From an uncultured Bacteroidia bacterium (GTDB taxonomy: Bacteria > Bacteroidota > Bacteroidia > Bacteroidales > UBA932), in contig CACXHM010000218.1 in NCBI GenBank assembly GCA_902767465.1, forward strand, positions 1-6,878: a stretch of 6,878 nt of DNA. Reading direction: 5' to 3'. Each line of letters opens with the position of its first letter. Positions within the stretch are counted from its first letter, which is position 1. Position numbers and translations under genes: made by a program. Below the pieces are notes generated by a model, which had not been told where the DNA came from, did no database searches, and was given only the letters and a program-made list of their open reading frames with translations. Below are positions 1-6,371 of this stretch, one piece after another.

Positions 1-2
1 AA

Positions 3-1394
3 ACCTGTGATGATATGTATGCCACTCCGGATGAAGTGGATCTGCTGCTGCGAGAGGGAGTGCAGTTGGTGCCTTCCCTTGCACGTACCCGTATAATCCG
101 CGCTTATGCCGGAGTGCGGCCGCTGGTGGTCGCCGACCCTTCGGGCGATGGGCGCAGCGTGAGCCGTGGTATAGTGCTTCTCGACCATGAAGACAGGGAT
201 GGCATTCCCGGACTTATTACGATTACCGGCGGAAAACTCACTACTTCACGTCTTATGGCTGAAATGGCAACAGATCTGGTCTGCAAGAAGCTGGGCGTGG
301 ATGTTGCTTGTGAAACCGACCGGCGTCCTCTCCCCGGATCGGAAGGTCGCAAGCCGGCCTTTGAGGATCCTTTTGTGCAGAGAGCTGCCATCGGAAGGCA
401 TGGAAACGAGATAGCCAGGATGGCCTTCAGAGAAGGAGAAGAACTCCTGTGCGAGTGTGAGAGCGTTACGAGGGCGGAGATTGAATATGCCGTGAAGAAC
501 TTCGGTGTCAGGAACATAGCTGATCTTCGCAGACATACCCGTGTGGGCATGGGTACCTGTCAGGGCTCTTTCTGTATTCAAAAGGTTGCCGGTGCATTGG
601 CAGATATCCTTGGCAATGTGTCGGCCGATGAACTGGTGCGGGACTTTATGCAGGAGAGATGGAAGGGCATGGTTCCCGTGCTTTGGGGTGATACTCTTCG
701 TGAAGCCGAGTATATGAGAGCGATGCACGTTGAGCAGAACGCGCCCATTTCCTGCGACGGCTCTGCCAATGTGGTTTCTCCCATACGCGGCGGGGGCTCT
801 CGCAACAGTGAATCCGGCGTATACGACTTTGTTATTATAGGCGGAGGCAGTTCCGGATGCGATGCCGCAGAACGTCTTGTCGGCGCCGGTCTTCGTGTAT
901 GCATAGTATCCGAAGGTATTTCACTTGCTTTTAGGGGACTGGAACATCCATACAAGCGACTTGCCGCACTTCAAAAGGCAGGGGCTGTCGTGCTGCGTGG
1001 AGACCGTGCTCTTTCCGGAATAATTGAGGACGGACGCCTGGTTTCGGTGGTTACACGCAATCTCGGACCCTCTACTCCTCTCAATGCGAGGCATTTCCTG
1101 CTTGCAAGCGGAAAGTTTTTCTCGCGCGGCCTGATGTCGGATAAAACCCACATATGGGAACCGGTATTCGGGGCAGATGTGCGTTACGATACCGACCGCA
1201 CCAAATGGTATGATGCCGACTTCGCTTCCGAACAGCCGTTTATGGCTTATGGCGTGATTACGGATGAAAAAGGTTGTGTCCTCCTGGGCGGCAAGCCTGT
1301 GGATGCGCTATGGGCCGTTGGGAATATAGTTGCCTCAGGATGCGCTGCAGCAGATATAGATAAAATGATCGAATCCTATGAAGAGTCTGAATAA
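3..1394 (+). CDS. glpA: Anaerobic glycerol-3-phosphate dehydrogenase, GlpA C-terminal half fused to a shortened GlpB-like domain (5' partial)
   Basis: This is the catalytic subunit that oxidises sn-glycerol-3-phosphate to dihydroxyacetone phosphate and feeds electrons through GlpC to menaquinone. The frame is open to the left edge (T-C-D-D before the first internal Met at 15), so the FAD-binding N-terminal part lies outside the window. Counting from that Met, residues 1-95 are the end of the DAO fold, with the conserved TGGKLTTSRLMAE. Residues 140-200 form a BFD-like [2Fe-2S] domain with C146, C148, C182 and C187. The GlpA end motif (ERWKGMVPVLWGDTLRE) is at about 215-230. A linker of about 25 residues follows. 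From about 270 there is a new Rossmann start (DFVIIGGGSSG), then GlpB C-terminal signatures such as LLASGKFFSRGL, WEPVFGADV and GVITDEKG. The GlpB part is only about 190 residues, against about 420 in E. coli, with the middle and the extreme C-terminus missing. The stop overlaps the glpC start by 17 nt, which suggests translational coupling. The GlpA identity is very secure. Whether the GlpB part still binds flavin is unknown. Confidence 0.92.
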   Translation, partial: TCDDMYATPDEVDLLLREGVQLVPSLARTRIIRAYAGVRPLVVADPSGDGRSVSRGIVLLDHEDRDGIPGLITITGGKLTTSRLMAEMATDLVCKKLGVDVACETDRRPLPGSEGRKPAFEDPFVQRAAIGRHGNEIARMAFREGEELLCECESVTRAEIEYAVKNFGVRNIADLRRHTRVGMGTCQGSFCIQKVAGALADILGNVSADELVRDFMQERWKGMVPVLWGDTLREAEYMRAMHVEQNAPISCDGSANVVSPIRGGGSRNSESGVYDFVIIGGGSSGCDAAERLVGAGLRVCIVSEGISLAFRGLEHPYKRLAALQKAGAVVLRGDRALSGIIEDGRLVSVVTRNLGPSTPLNARHFLLASGKFFSRGLMSDKTHIWEPVFGADVRYDTDRTKWYDADFASEQPFMAYGVITDEKGCVLLGGKPVDALWAVGNIVASGCAAADIDKMIESYEESE

Positions 1395-2688
1395 TAATCT
1401 GGAGCAGTGTCTTAAGTGCAATCTTTGCACCCTCGTGTGCCCTATGCTGGAAGTGAACCCGGCATATCCGGGGCCCAAGAAGGCTGGCCCGGACGGAGAG
1501 CGTTATCGTCTTAAGGATCCCGCCTATTTCGACTATGCGCTGAAATACTGCCTGAATTGCAAGAGATGCGAGGTGGCCTGTCCTTCCGATGTGCATATTG
1601 GTGACATGATCCAGTCTGCGCGTATAGAATTTGGCTCGCAAGCCAAGGGGCGCGGCCTGAAAGGCCTGCGCGACTGGACGCTTGCGTCCACCGACCTTGT
1701 CGGCAGCCTTGCGAGCCCCGTTGCTCCGATTGTGAACGGGGTCCTTTCCGTGAAGCCTGTGAAGTCGCTTATGCACGGTGTGCTCGGAGTGGACAAGCAC
1801 CGCACCTTCCCCTCCTATACTTCGCACAAATTCGTGCCGTGGTTCAAAAAACAGGATCAGTCGGCATTCGACAAGTTCGTGACATATTTCCATGGATGCT
1901 ATGTGAACTATAACCATCCGCAGCTGGGCAAGGATTTCGTGAAGGTAATGAACGCGGCGGGTTTCGGCGTTCATCTTCTTGATAAAGAAAAGTGCTGCGG
2001 CGTTGCCCTTATGAGCAACGGCTTCGCAGACAAGGCGCGCAGGCAGGGGAGTGTCAACCTTGCATCCATGCGCAAGGCGGTGGCGGCAGGGGAACCGGTG
2101 CTTACAACTTCTTCCACCTGCACCTTCACCATGCGCGACGAATATCCCGACGTTCTCGGGCTGGATAATGCCGACGTGCGTGATTCCCTGATGCTGGCCA
2201 CGCGCTGGCTCCATGGCAAGATGTCGAGCGGCGAAGTCAAGTTCAGGTTCCGCGATGATTTCCATCTGAAGGTGGTGTACCATACTGCGTGCCACATGCA
2301 GAAACTCGGATGGCAGTATTATACCATTGAGTTGCTTAAGAGTATTCCAGGAGTTGAGCTTGTGGTGTTGGAGCAGAATTGCTGCGGAATCGCCGGCACT
2401 TTCGGTTTCAAGCGCGAGAATTATGGCTTCTCCCAGGCAATCGGCTCTAAACTTTTCGACGACATTCGCGCGGCGGCAGGGATTCCCCCGGCGGCCGTCT
2501 CGCATCCGCTCGACCCCACCACTGACGTGGTCCCCCCTCTATGCCGAGGGTGGCAGTGGCCTTGCGGGGGAACCCCTGCCGTCGTAGTGGCAACTGACTG
2601 TGAGACCTGCAAGTGGCAAATAGAAATGAGCACCGGAGTGCCAGTGCTCAATCCTATAGAGATATTGGCGAGGGCTATCGAGCCTTAG
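1378..2688 (+). CDS. glpC: Anaerobic glycerol-3-phosphate dehydrogenase subunit C (iron-sulfur, membrane-anchoring), with an internal palindromic-element insertion
   Basis: GlpC takes electrons from GlpAB through its iron-sulfur clusters and delivers them to the quinone pool at the membrane. Two ferredoxin-type 4Fe-4S motifs are visible: C11/C14/C17/C21 followed by Pro, and C58/C61/C64/C68 followed by Pro. Two CCG (heterodisulfide reductase-like) domains follow, with CCG at 206-208 and 335-337, each preceded by an upstream Cys (FHGC174, YHTAC305). The closing CxxC is TDC408-ETC411-KWQ. The protein has 436 residues, against about 396 in E. coli GlpC as I remember it. Most of the excess is one block at about residues 368-400, rich in Pro, Trp and Gly, encoded by a GC-rich inverted-repeat element (separate entry). 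The start at 1378 lies inside the end of the GlpAB gene, has no Shine-Dalgarno sequence, and sits just ahead of the first cluster motif as expected. The stop overlaps that of the convergent thioesterase gene by 4 nt. Confidence 0.95.
   Translation: MKSLNNNLEQCLKCNLCTLVCPMLEVNPAYPGPKKAGPDGERYRLKDPAYFDYALKYCLNCKRCEVACPSDVHIGDMIQSARIEFGSQAKGRGLKGLRDWTLASTDLVGSLASPVAPIVNGVLSVKPVKSLMHGVLGVDKHRTFPSYTSHKFVPWFKKQDQSAFDKFVTYFHGCYVNYNHPQLGKDFVKVMNAAGFGVHLLDKEKCCGVALMSNGFADKARRQGSVNLASMRKAVAAGEPVLTTSSTCTFTMRDEYPDVLGLDNADVRDSLMLATRWLHGKMSSGEVKFRFRDDFHLKVVYHTACHMQKLGWQYYTIELLKSIPGVELVVLEQNCCGIAGTFGFKRENYGFSQAIGSKLFDDIRAAAGIPPAAVSHPLDPTTDVVPPLCRGWQWPCGGTPAVVVATDCETCKWQIEMSTGVPVLNPIEILARAIEP
2471..2584. repeat. 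Palindromic GC-rich element inserted in frame in glpC (MITE/REP-like)
   Basis: The ends are near-perfect inverted repeats. CGGCAGGGATTCCCCCG at 2474-2490 matches the reverse complement of 2565-2581 at 16 of 17 positions. Extending to 2471-2490 and 2565-2584 gives 18 of 20. Inside are the small hairpin ACCAC-TGAC-GTGGT (2518-2531) and the CCCTC/GAGGG pair around 2535-2550. The stretch translates without a stop into about 33 residues (including PPLCRGWQWPCGGTP) that have no counterpart in E. coli GlpC. There, the same helix runs directly into the TDCETC motif. The net insertion is about 99 nt, a multiple of three, so the reading frame is kept. No clear target duplication is visible, because the ends are themselves palindromic. 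I infer a short mobile palindromic repeat, comparable in behaviour to the protein-inserting Rickettsia palindromic elements. No second copy is present in this window. Confidence 0.72.
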
Positions 2689-3419
2689 TCGAACTCTAGC
2701 CTCTCTACGAAACATATCCTGTCTTCGGCCTTGCCGGTGATGTACCACACGTCGGCATCGCGTGCGATGTATAAATCGACGGTTTCGCCGAAGTGCACCT
2801 CATGATAATAATTTACGTTAATATCTCTGAGTAAACGACTTTTAATGTATTCGAAAGGCATTGCGTCTATCGCCCACTGGGTGTAGGCGCAATTGTTGGC
2901 ATGGGCATTGGTGTCAAGATCCGACCACACAACAACATGGCTTCCCGCATGCTTCTGCTCCAAATCTTTTGGAACAAGTATTTTCGTGCAGAGGGGAAGG
3001 GTGTCTTCGTCATAATGGTACTTTGAATCAAAGCCCAGGTCTCCTCTGTAGATACTTCTTTCCTTAAGGTCAACCACTGTCCAAGCCGATGTGCCGAGCA
3101 TAATGGGCTTATCGGATGCATCTCCCCGGTACATTCGGAAATTTCTGTGCCACAGGGGACCAATCTGCCCTCTGGACCAGGTCTGGAGCATTACGTCATC
3201 TTCCCATTTCGGATAATCATAAATGTGGAAGTGAATGCGGTTGAGGGCCCAGAATATGCCCCTGCCCTTCATTACGGAAGGGCCGCAATGACAGAATTCC
3301 GAGCCTCTGTATGCCACTTCCTGCAGCAGGTTCTGCATGCTTACCGCCTTGATGTTTGCATTCAAGTCGGTTTCGTAGCTGTTGATGCGCAGGGCTTGTT
3401 CTACTATAGGTGCTTCCAT
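2685..3419 (-). CDS. Acyl-ACP thioesterase (FatA/FatB family, double hotdog)
   Basis: This cytosolic enzyme hydrolyses the thioester between a fatty acyl chain and acyl carrier protein, releasing free fatty acid and ending chain elongation. It has 244 residues, typical of the bacterial members. It consists of an N-terminal hotdog (about 1-130, with NLLQEVAYRGSEF and IFWALNRIHFHIYDYPKW) and a C-terminal hotdog (about 155-244). The signature WSDLDTNAHANNCAYTQW gives the conserved D169, N171 and H173, and E207 in YYHEVHFGE fits the family's conserved glutamate. The start codon follows directly on the stop of the upstream fabZ (TAAATG), so the two are almost certainly co-transcribed and translationally coupled. 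This places the enzyme in fatty-acid metabolism. There is no signal peptide. The 3' end overlaps the convergent glpC stop by 4 nt, with no terminator hairpin between them. Chain-length preference cannot be read from the sequence. Confidence 0.92.
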   Translation of the reverse strand: MEAPIVEQALRINSYETDLNANIKAVSMQNLLQEVAYRGSEFCHCGPSVMKGRGIFWALNRIHFHIYDYPKWEDDVMLQTWSRGQIGPLWHRNFRMYRGDASDKPIMLGTSAWTVVDLKERSIYRGDLGFDSKYHYDEDTLPLCTKILVPKDLEQKHAGSHVVVWSDLDTNAHANNCAYTQWAIDAMPFEYIKSRLLRDINVNYYHEVHFGETVDLYIARDADVWYITGKAEDRICFVERLEFD

Positions 3420-3860
3420 TTATTCAATTCCCTTGAGATTCTCTTTGGGAACCAGGAAGAATTTAAGGGTTCCTTTGGTGCAGAGTTTCCCGTTTACCTT
3501 CGCCATGGAATCAACTATAACCAGCGGAGGACGCAGTTCCACGAGTTTGGAAGTGACTTCCACAGTGTCGCCGGGGAATGCTGAATTCTTGAACTTAACT
3601 CCGTCGAGTCCAGCGTACATTGCAGTATTCACCTGCAGAAGTTCACGGGGGATGAGCAGAACGCTGCCCTGTGCCATGATCTCGCACATCACTACACCAG
3701 GCACTACCGGATATCCAGGGAAGTGCCCCTGTACGAACCAGGCATCCTGGGGAATGGTATATTTGGATTCTACATGTCCGTCCTCGAAAAGATTGCTTTC
3801 ATCTACAAGAAGCATCGGAGCCCTGTGGGGGATGATGGTTTTGATTTCTTCTCTGTCCAT
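3420..3860 (-). CDS. fabZ: 3-hydroxyacyl-ACP dehydratase, FabZ type
   Basis: This single-hotdog dehydratase removes water from (3R)-3-hydroxyacyl-ACP to give trans-2-enoyl-ACP in type II fatty acid synthesis. It has 146 residues, the usual FabZ length. It opens with the typical IIPHRAPMLLVDE. The active-site stretch GHFPGYPVVPGVVMCEIMAQ carries H46 and E60 at the catalytic His and Glu positions of the family. FKNSAFPGDTVEV further on is also typical. It is the first gene of a two-gene cassette with the acyl-ACP thioesterase. Many Bacteroidales have an LpxC-FabZ fusion as their main dehydratase, so this stand-alone copy may be a second paralogue serving the thioesterase branch. That is an inference. 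The start at 3860 is preceded by an A-rich stretch with no Shine-Dalgarno sequence. I found no convincing TAnnTTTG promoter for it in the divergent region. A more distant FabZ-like dehydratase of another lipid pathway is the main alternative. Confidence 0.88.
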   Translation of the reverse strand: MDREEIKTIIPHRAPMLLVDESNLFEDGHVESKYTIPQDAWFVQGHFPGYPVVPGVVMCEIMAQGSVLLIPRELLQVNTAMYAGLDGVKFKNSAFPGDTVEVTSKLVELRPPLVIVDSMAKVNGKLCTKGTLKFFLVPKENLKGIE

Positions 3861-3888
3861 TTGTTTAAGTTTTAATACGTCGCGTTTC

Positions 3889-3919
3889 TTGCAAATTTTA
3901 TGCCCTATGATTATATTTG
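3889..3919 (+). promoter_or_regulatory. Bacteroidetes-type promoter for nadE
   Basis: A -33 TTG (3889-3891, within TTCTTGC) and a -7 box TATATTTG (3912-3919) are separated by exactly 20 nt. This fits the primary-sigma consensus TTG-N19-21-TAnnTTTG of Bacteroidetes. It predicts transcription starting near 3925 and a leader of about 40 nt before the nadE ATG at 3968. It lies in the divergent gap between fabZ and nadE. Confidence 0.72.
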
Positions 3920-3967
3920 CGTGATTTGTATCTCCCGGCTTGACAGGGATTTGATAATTGCATAATT

Positions 3968-5896
3968 ATGAAAAAGCAATATAACAACGTAGATTTTGGT
4001 TTTGTCAGAGTTGCCACTGCTTCTCCCCGGGTTTTCCTTGCGGATGCTTCCAGGAATGCTTCCGAGATCATACGCATTGCGGAAGATGCCGCGAAGCATG
4101 AAGTTTCCATTCTGGTTTTCCCGGAGCTTTCACTTACCGGATATACATGCGCCGATCTTTTCTCACAGCAGGTCCTTCTCGACGCTGCCGAAAAGGGCGT
4201 TGCCGATATTGCTGCCGCCGCTCTTCCTTCCGGAATGCTTGTGGCTGTGGGGGCTCCTGTGCGTTGTGCCGGGCGTCTGTATAACTGCGCCGTTCTCATC
4301 AAGGGTGGGAAAATACTCGGGCTGGTGCCCAAAACCTATCTTCCAAATGCGGCCGAATTCTACGAGTCCCGCTGGTTTGAAAGCGGTGCCGGAGTGGATA
4401 AAGAAATAGTTTATGCCGGACAGAAGACACGTCTGAGTGCCAGGCAGTTGTATTCTGTTGGAAAGGCTGTCGTGGGAGTTGAAATCTGCCAGGATCTCTG
4501 GGTTCCGATACCACCTTGTACTTATGCTGCCCTGGCTGGAGCAAATGTCATTATCAACCTTTCCGCATCCAACGAATCGCTACTTAAGAACGACTATAGA
4601 AAACAACTCGTATCTTCCACATCTGCACGGCTTAACGCTGCCTATATCTATAGCAGCTGCGGGTATGGAGAATCTACCTCGGATCTTGCCTGGGGCGGAT
4701 CATCGCTCATTTATGAAAACGGGGCTTTGCTCTCTGAGAACGATCGTTTCCGCATGGAATCAGGTACTATCTATGCAGATATCGATGTAGAAAGACTCGA
4801 GACCGTCCGCGCCAAGAACCCGAACTTCAAAAATAGTGTTTCGGAGCAGGTTGCTTTCTCTGTTGTCGATGGGGGAGAGACCTTTCCGACCGACTTTGGC
4901 AAGGATCTGCTACGGGTGGTGGATGCCCGTCCTTTCGTGCCTGCCGGTCCCGGACTTTCTGACCGCTGCCGCGAGATTCTTTCCATACAGACGATAGGTC
5001 TTTGCACTCGCTTGGAGCATATCGGTCTGAAAAAGGTTGTCGTTGGCATTTCCGGAGGTCTCGATTCCACACTGGCGCTTCTGGTTTCGGTGCTGGCATT
5101 TGACAAACTCGGACTGGACCGCAAGGGGATTATCGGCATCACCATGCCCGGGTTCGGCACTACCGGACGCACCAAGGGCAATGCATGGACTCTTATGGAG
5201 AAACTAGGTATCAGCCCGAGGGAGATTTCTATTGTGCCGTCTGTGACACAGCATCTTTCAGATATTTCGCATTCTGCCAACAATCACGATACTACCTACG
5301 AAAATGCCCAGGCGCGCGAGCGTACCCAGATACTTATGGATGTAGCCGGACAGGAAGGTGCCATTGTGGTGGGAACCGGCGATTTGTCGGAGCTTGCATT
5401 GGGCTGGTGTACCTATAATGGCGACCACATGTCGATGTATGGAGTGAATGCTTCAGTGCCAAAGACTCTGGTTCGTACGCTTGTGAGTTTTGCTGCCTCC
5501 GAACATTTCGGCGGAGCTCAGGACGTGCTGAACGATATTGTGGATACGCCCATTTCTCCGGAGCTGCTGCCTGCAGCTGCTGACGGTTCTATTTCGCAGG
5601 TTACCGAAGACCTTGTGGGACCCTATGAACTGCACGACTTCTTCCTTTATAATATCATGCGATGGGGATTTGCCCCGGCCAAGGTGCTCTTCCTAGCCTG
5701 CAAGACGTTCGCTGGGGAGTATTCAGCAGATGTCATAGAAAAATGGCTGCGCGTATTCTGCCGGCGTTTCTTCAGTCAGCAGTTCAAGCGCAACTGCATG
5801 CCCGACGGCCCCAAGGTGGGAAGCGTATCGCTTTCTCCCCGCGGCGACTGGCGTATGCCATCTGACGCTTACGCATCCATGTGGTTGGATTTTTAA
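3968..5896 (+). CDS. nadE: Glutamine-dependent NAD+ synthetase
   Basis: NadE performs the last step of NAD+ synthesis. It converts nicotinic acid adenine dinucleotide, ATP and glutamine-derived ammonia into NAD+ in the cytosol. The 642-residue length is that of the two-domain, glutamine-using form. The N-terminal nitrilase-type amidase domain (about 10-290) shows the Glu-Lys-Cys triad: E53 in FPELSLTGY, K122 in VPKTYLPN and C174 in VEICQDLW. The C-terminal synthetase domain (about 325-642) has the ATP pyrophosphatase P-loop SGGLDST at 362-368. It also has GTGDLSELALGW (469-480) and a conserved ending with PSDAYASMWL. The ATG at 3968 is the natural start: it directly precedes the first strand of the amidase domain and lies about 40 nt below a good promoter. 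The gene is transcribed alone. It diverges from fabZ and converges on the tRNA-Lys operon, with a hairpin terminator between. Confidence 0.97.
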   Translation: MKKQYNNVDFGFVRVATASPRVFLADASRNASEIIRIAEDAAKHEVSILVFPELSLTGYTCADLFSQQVLLDAAEKGVADIAAAALPSGMLVAVGAPVRCAGRLYNCAVLIKGGKILGLVPKTYLPNAAEFYESRWFESGAGVDKEIVYAGQKTRLSARQLYSVGKAVVGVEICQDLWVPIPPCTYAALAGANVIINLSASNESLLKNDYRKQLVSSTSARLNAAYIYSSCGYGESTSDLAWGGSSLIYENGALLSENDRFRMESGTIYADIDVERLETVRAKNPNFKNSVSEQVAFSVVDGGETFPTDFGKDLLRVVDARPFVPAGPGLSDRCREILSIQTIGLCTRLEHIGLKKVVVGISGGLDSTLALLVSVLAFDKLGLDRKGIIGITMPGFGTTGRTKGNAWTLMEKLGISPREISIVPSVTQHLSDISHSANNHDTTYENAQARERTQILMDVAGQEGAIVVGTGDLSELALGWCTYNGDHMSMYGVNASVPKTLVRTLVSFAASEHFGGAQDVLNDIVDTPISPELLPAAADGSISQVTEDLVGPYELHDFFLYNIMRWGFAPAKVLFLACKTFAGEYSADVIEKWLRVFCRRFFSQQFKRNCMPDGPKVGSVSLSPRGDWRMPSDAYASMWLDF

Positions 5897-5954
5897 TCCT
5901 CTGGCTTCAGGACTTTTTATACCAATTTAGGCCCTGTATATTGGGCATAACAAT

Positions 5955-5983
5955 AGAGGCCGTCTGAATTTCAGACGGCCTCT
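5955..5983. terminator. Bidirectional hairpin terminator between nadE and the tRNA-Lys operon
   Basis: A perfect 13-bp stem, AGAGGCCGTCTGA (5955-5967) with TCAGACGGCCTCT (5971-5983), encloses a 3-nt loop. It lies 58 nt after the nadE stop and 4 nt beyond the 3' end of tRNA-Lys(CUU), so it can end transcription from both sides. The U-tract is poor on both strands (ATTGTTATG follows on the minus strand). The terminator role therefore rests on stem strength and position. The two arms contain GCCGTCTGAA in inverted orientation. Confidence 0.75.
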
Positions 5984-5987
5984 GTCG

Positions 5988-6060
5988 TGCACCCTTAGGG
6001 ATTCGAACCCTAGACCCACTGATTAAGAGTCAGTTGCTCTACCAGCTGAGCTAAGGGTGC
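5988..6060 (-). tRNA. tRNA-Lys (anticodon CUU)
   Basis: The minus strand folds into a standard 73-nt cloverleaf. The acceptor stem is GCACCCT/AGGGTGC with discriminator A at 5988. The D-arm contains AGCTCAGCTGGTAGAGC. The anticodon stem is ACTGA/TCAGT with loop CTCTTAA, giving anticodon CUU (6025-6027), and the T-arm contains GGTTCGAATCC. CCA is not encoded. This tRNA reads AAG. It is the second gene of a two-tRNA operon, 16 nt behind the UUU isoacceptor. Confidence 0.97.
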
Positions 6061-6076
6061 ATTATTTCAAAGCTTG

Positions 6077-6149
6077 TGACCCGTTCGGGGCTCGAACCCG
6101 AGACCCCATCCTTAAAAGGGATGTGCTCTACCAACTGAGCTAACGAGTC
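6077..6149 (-). tRNA. tRNA-Lys (anticodon UUU)
   Basis: The minus strand folds into a 73-nt cloverleaf. The acceptor stem is GACTCGT/ACGGGTC (one T-G wobble) with discriminator A at 6077. The D-arm contains AGCTCAGTTGGTAGAGC. The anticodon stem is CATCC/GGATG with loop CTTTTAA, giving anticodon UUU (6114-6116), and the T-arm contains GGTTCGAGCCC. CCA is not encoded. It reads AAA and, by wobble, AAG. It is the first gene behind the promoter at 6165-6195 and, with the CUU tRNA, covers both lysine codons. Confidence 0.97.
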
Positions 6150-6164
6150 TCCGATTTGGGACTG

Positions 6165-6195
6165 CAAAGGTATAATAATGCTTTAAACTTTCCAA
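6165..6195 (-). promoter_or_regulatory. Bacteroidetes-type promoter of the tRNA-Lys operon
   Basis: On the minus strand, a -33 TTG (6193-6195, within AAATTTGG) and a -7 box TACCTTTG (6165-6172) are exactly 20 nt apart, the same spacing as in the nadE promoter. Transcription would start near 6160, about 10 nt before the mature tRNA-Lys(UUU). An A/T-rich tract with an A8 run lies directly upstream (6196-6215) and could act like an UP element. Confidence 0.8.
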
Positions 6196-6216
6196 ATTTA
6201 TTTTAAATTTTTTTTA

Positions 6217-6371
6217 GGGGTCAGGTATTCCCGGTATCCCCCACGAAAAGCAAGAGGCCTACCCGGTGGAAGGTGACGGGACGGGCATTGAGGAAACCCA
6301 TTGGTTCAAGTCCGGAGCATTCGATTCTGTTTCCTCCGCAAAGCTCGCTTGGAGAAAAGCAATAGATACGG
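6217..6371. other. Intergenic stretch with no recognised gene
   Basis: I see no supported gene, tRNA or promoter here. Open frames entering from here run into the palindromic array and have no recognisable protein features. The only structure noted is an 8-bp inverted repeat, GAGGAAAC (6290-6297) with GTTTCCTC (6329-6336), with a 31-nt loop. This is too weak to name. Confidence 0.5.

Noticed and set aside
1258..2505. Long open frame (415 codons) on the minus strand opposite glpC
   Set aside because: It lies entirely antisense to glpC and the end of glpA, both of which are certain. It shows no recognisable domain and is rich in His and Arg, as expected for a shadow frame of codon-biased DNA.
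3891..3900. Minus-strand AAAATTTG as a -7 box for fabZ
   Set aside because: It departs from TAnnTTTG at the first position and has no TTG 19-21 nt upstream, so I do not call a promoter. The fabZ promoter remains unassigned.
3940..3967. E. coli-like -35 TTGACA (3940-3945) with an A/T-rich -10 just before nadE
   Set aside because: The -10 would touch the start codon, leaving no room for a leader. The Bacteroidetes-type promoter at 3889-3919 explains expression better.
5931..5946. Small hairpin GCCC-N8-GGGC after nadE
   Set aside because: The stem is only 4 bp and there is no T-tract. The strong hairpin at 5955-5983 is the better terminator.
6300..6316. T-arm-like GGTTCAAGTCC, possible tRNA remnant or attachment site
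   Set aside because: The flanking stem pairs poorly and no acceptor, D-arm or anticodon arm is found. It does not match the 3' ends of the two tRNA-Lys genes.
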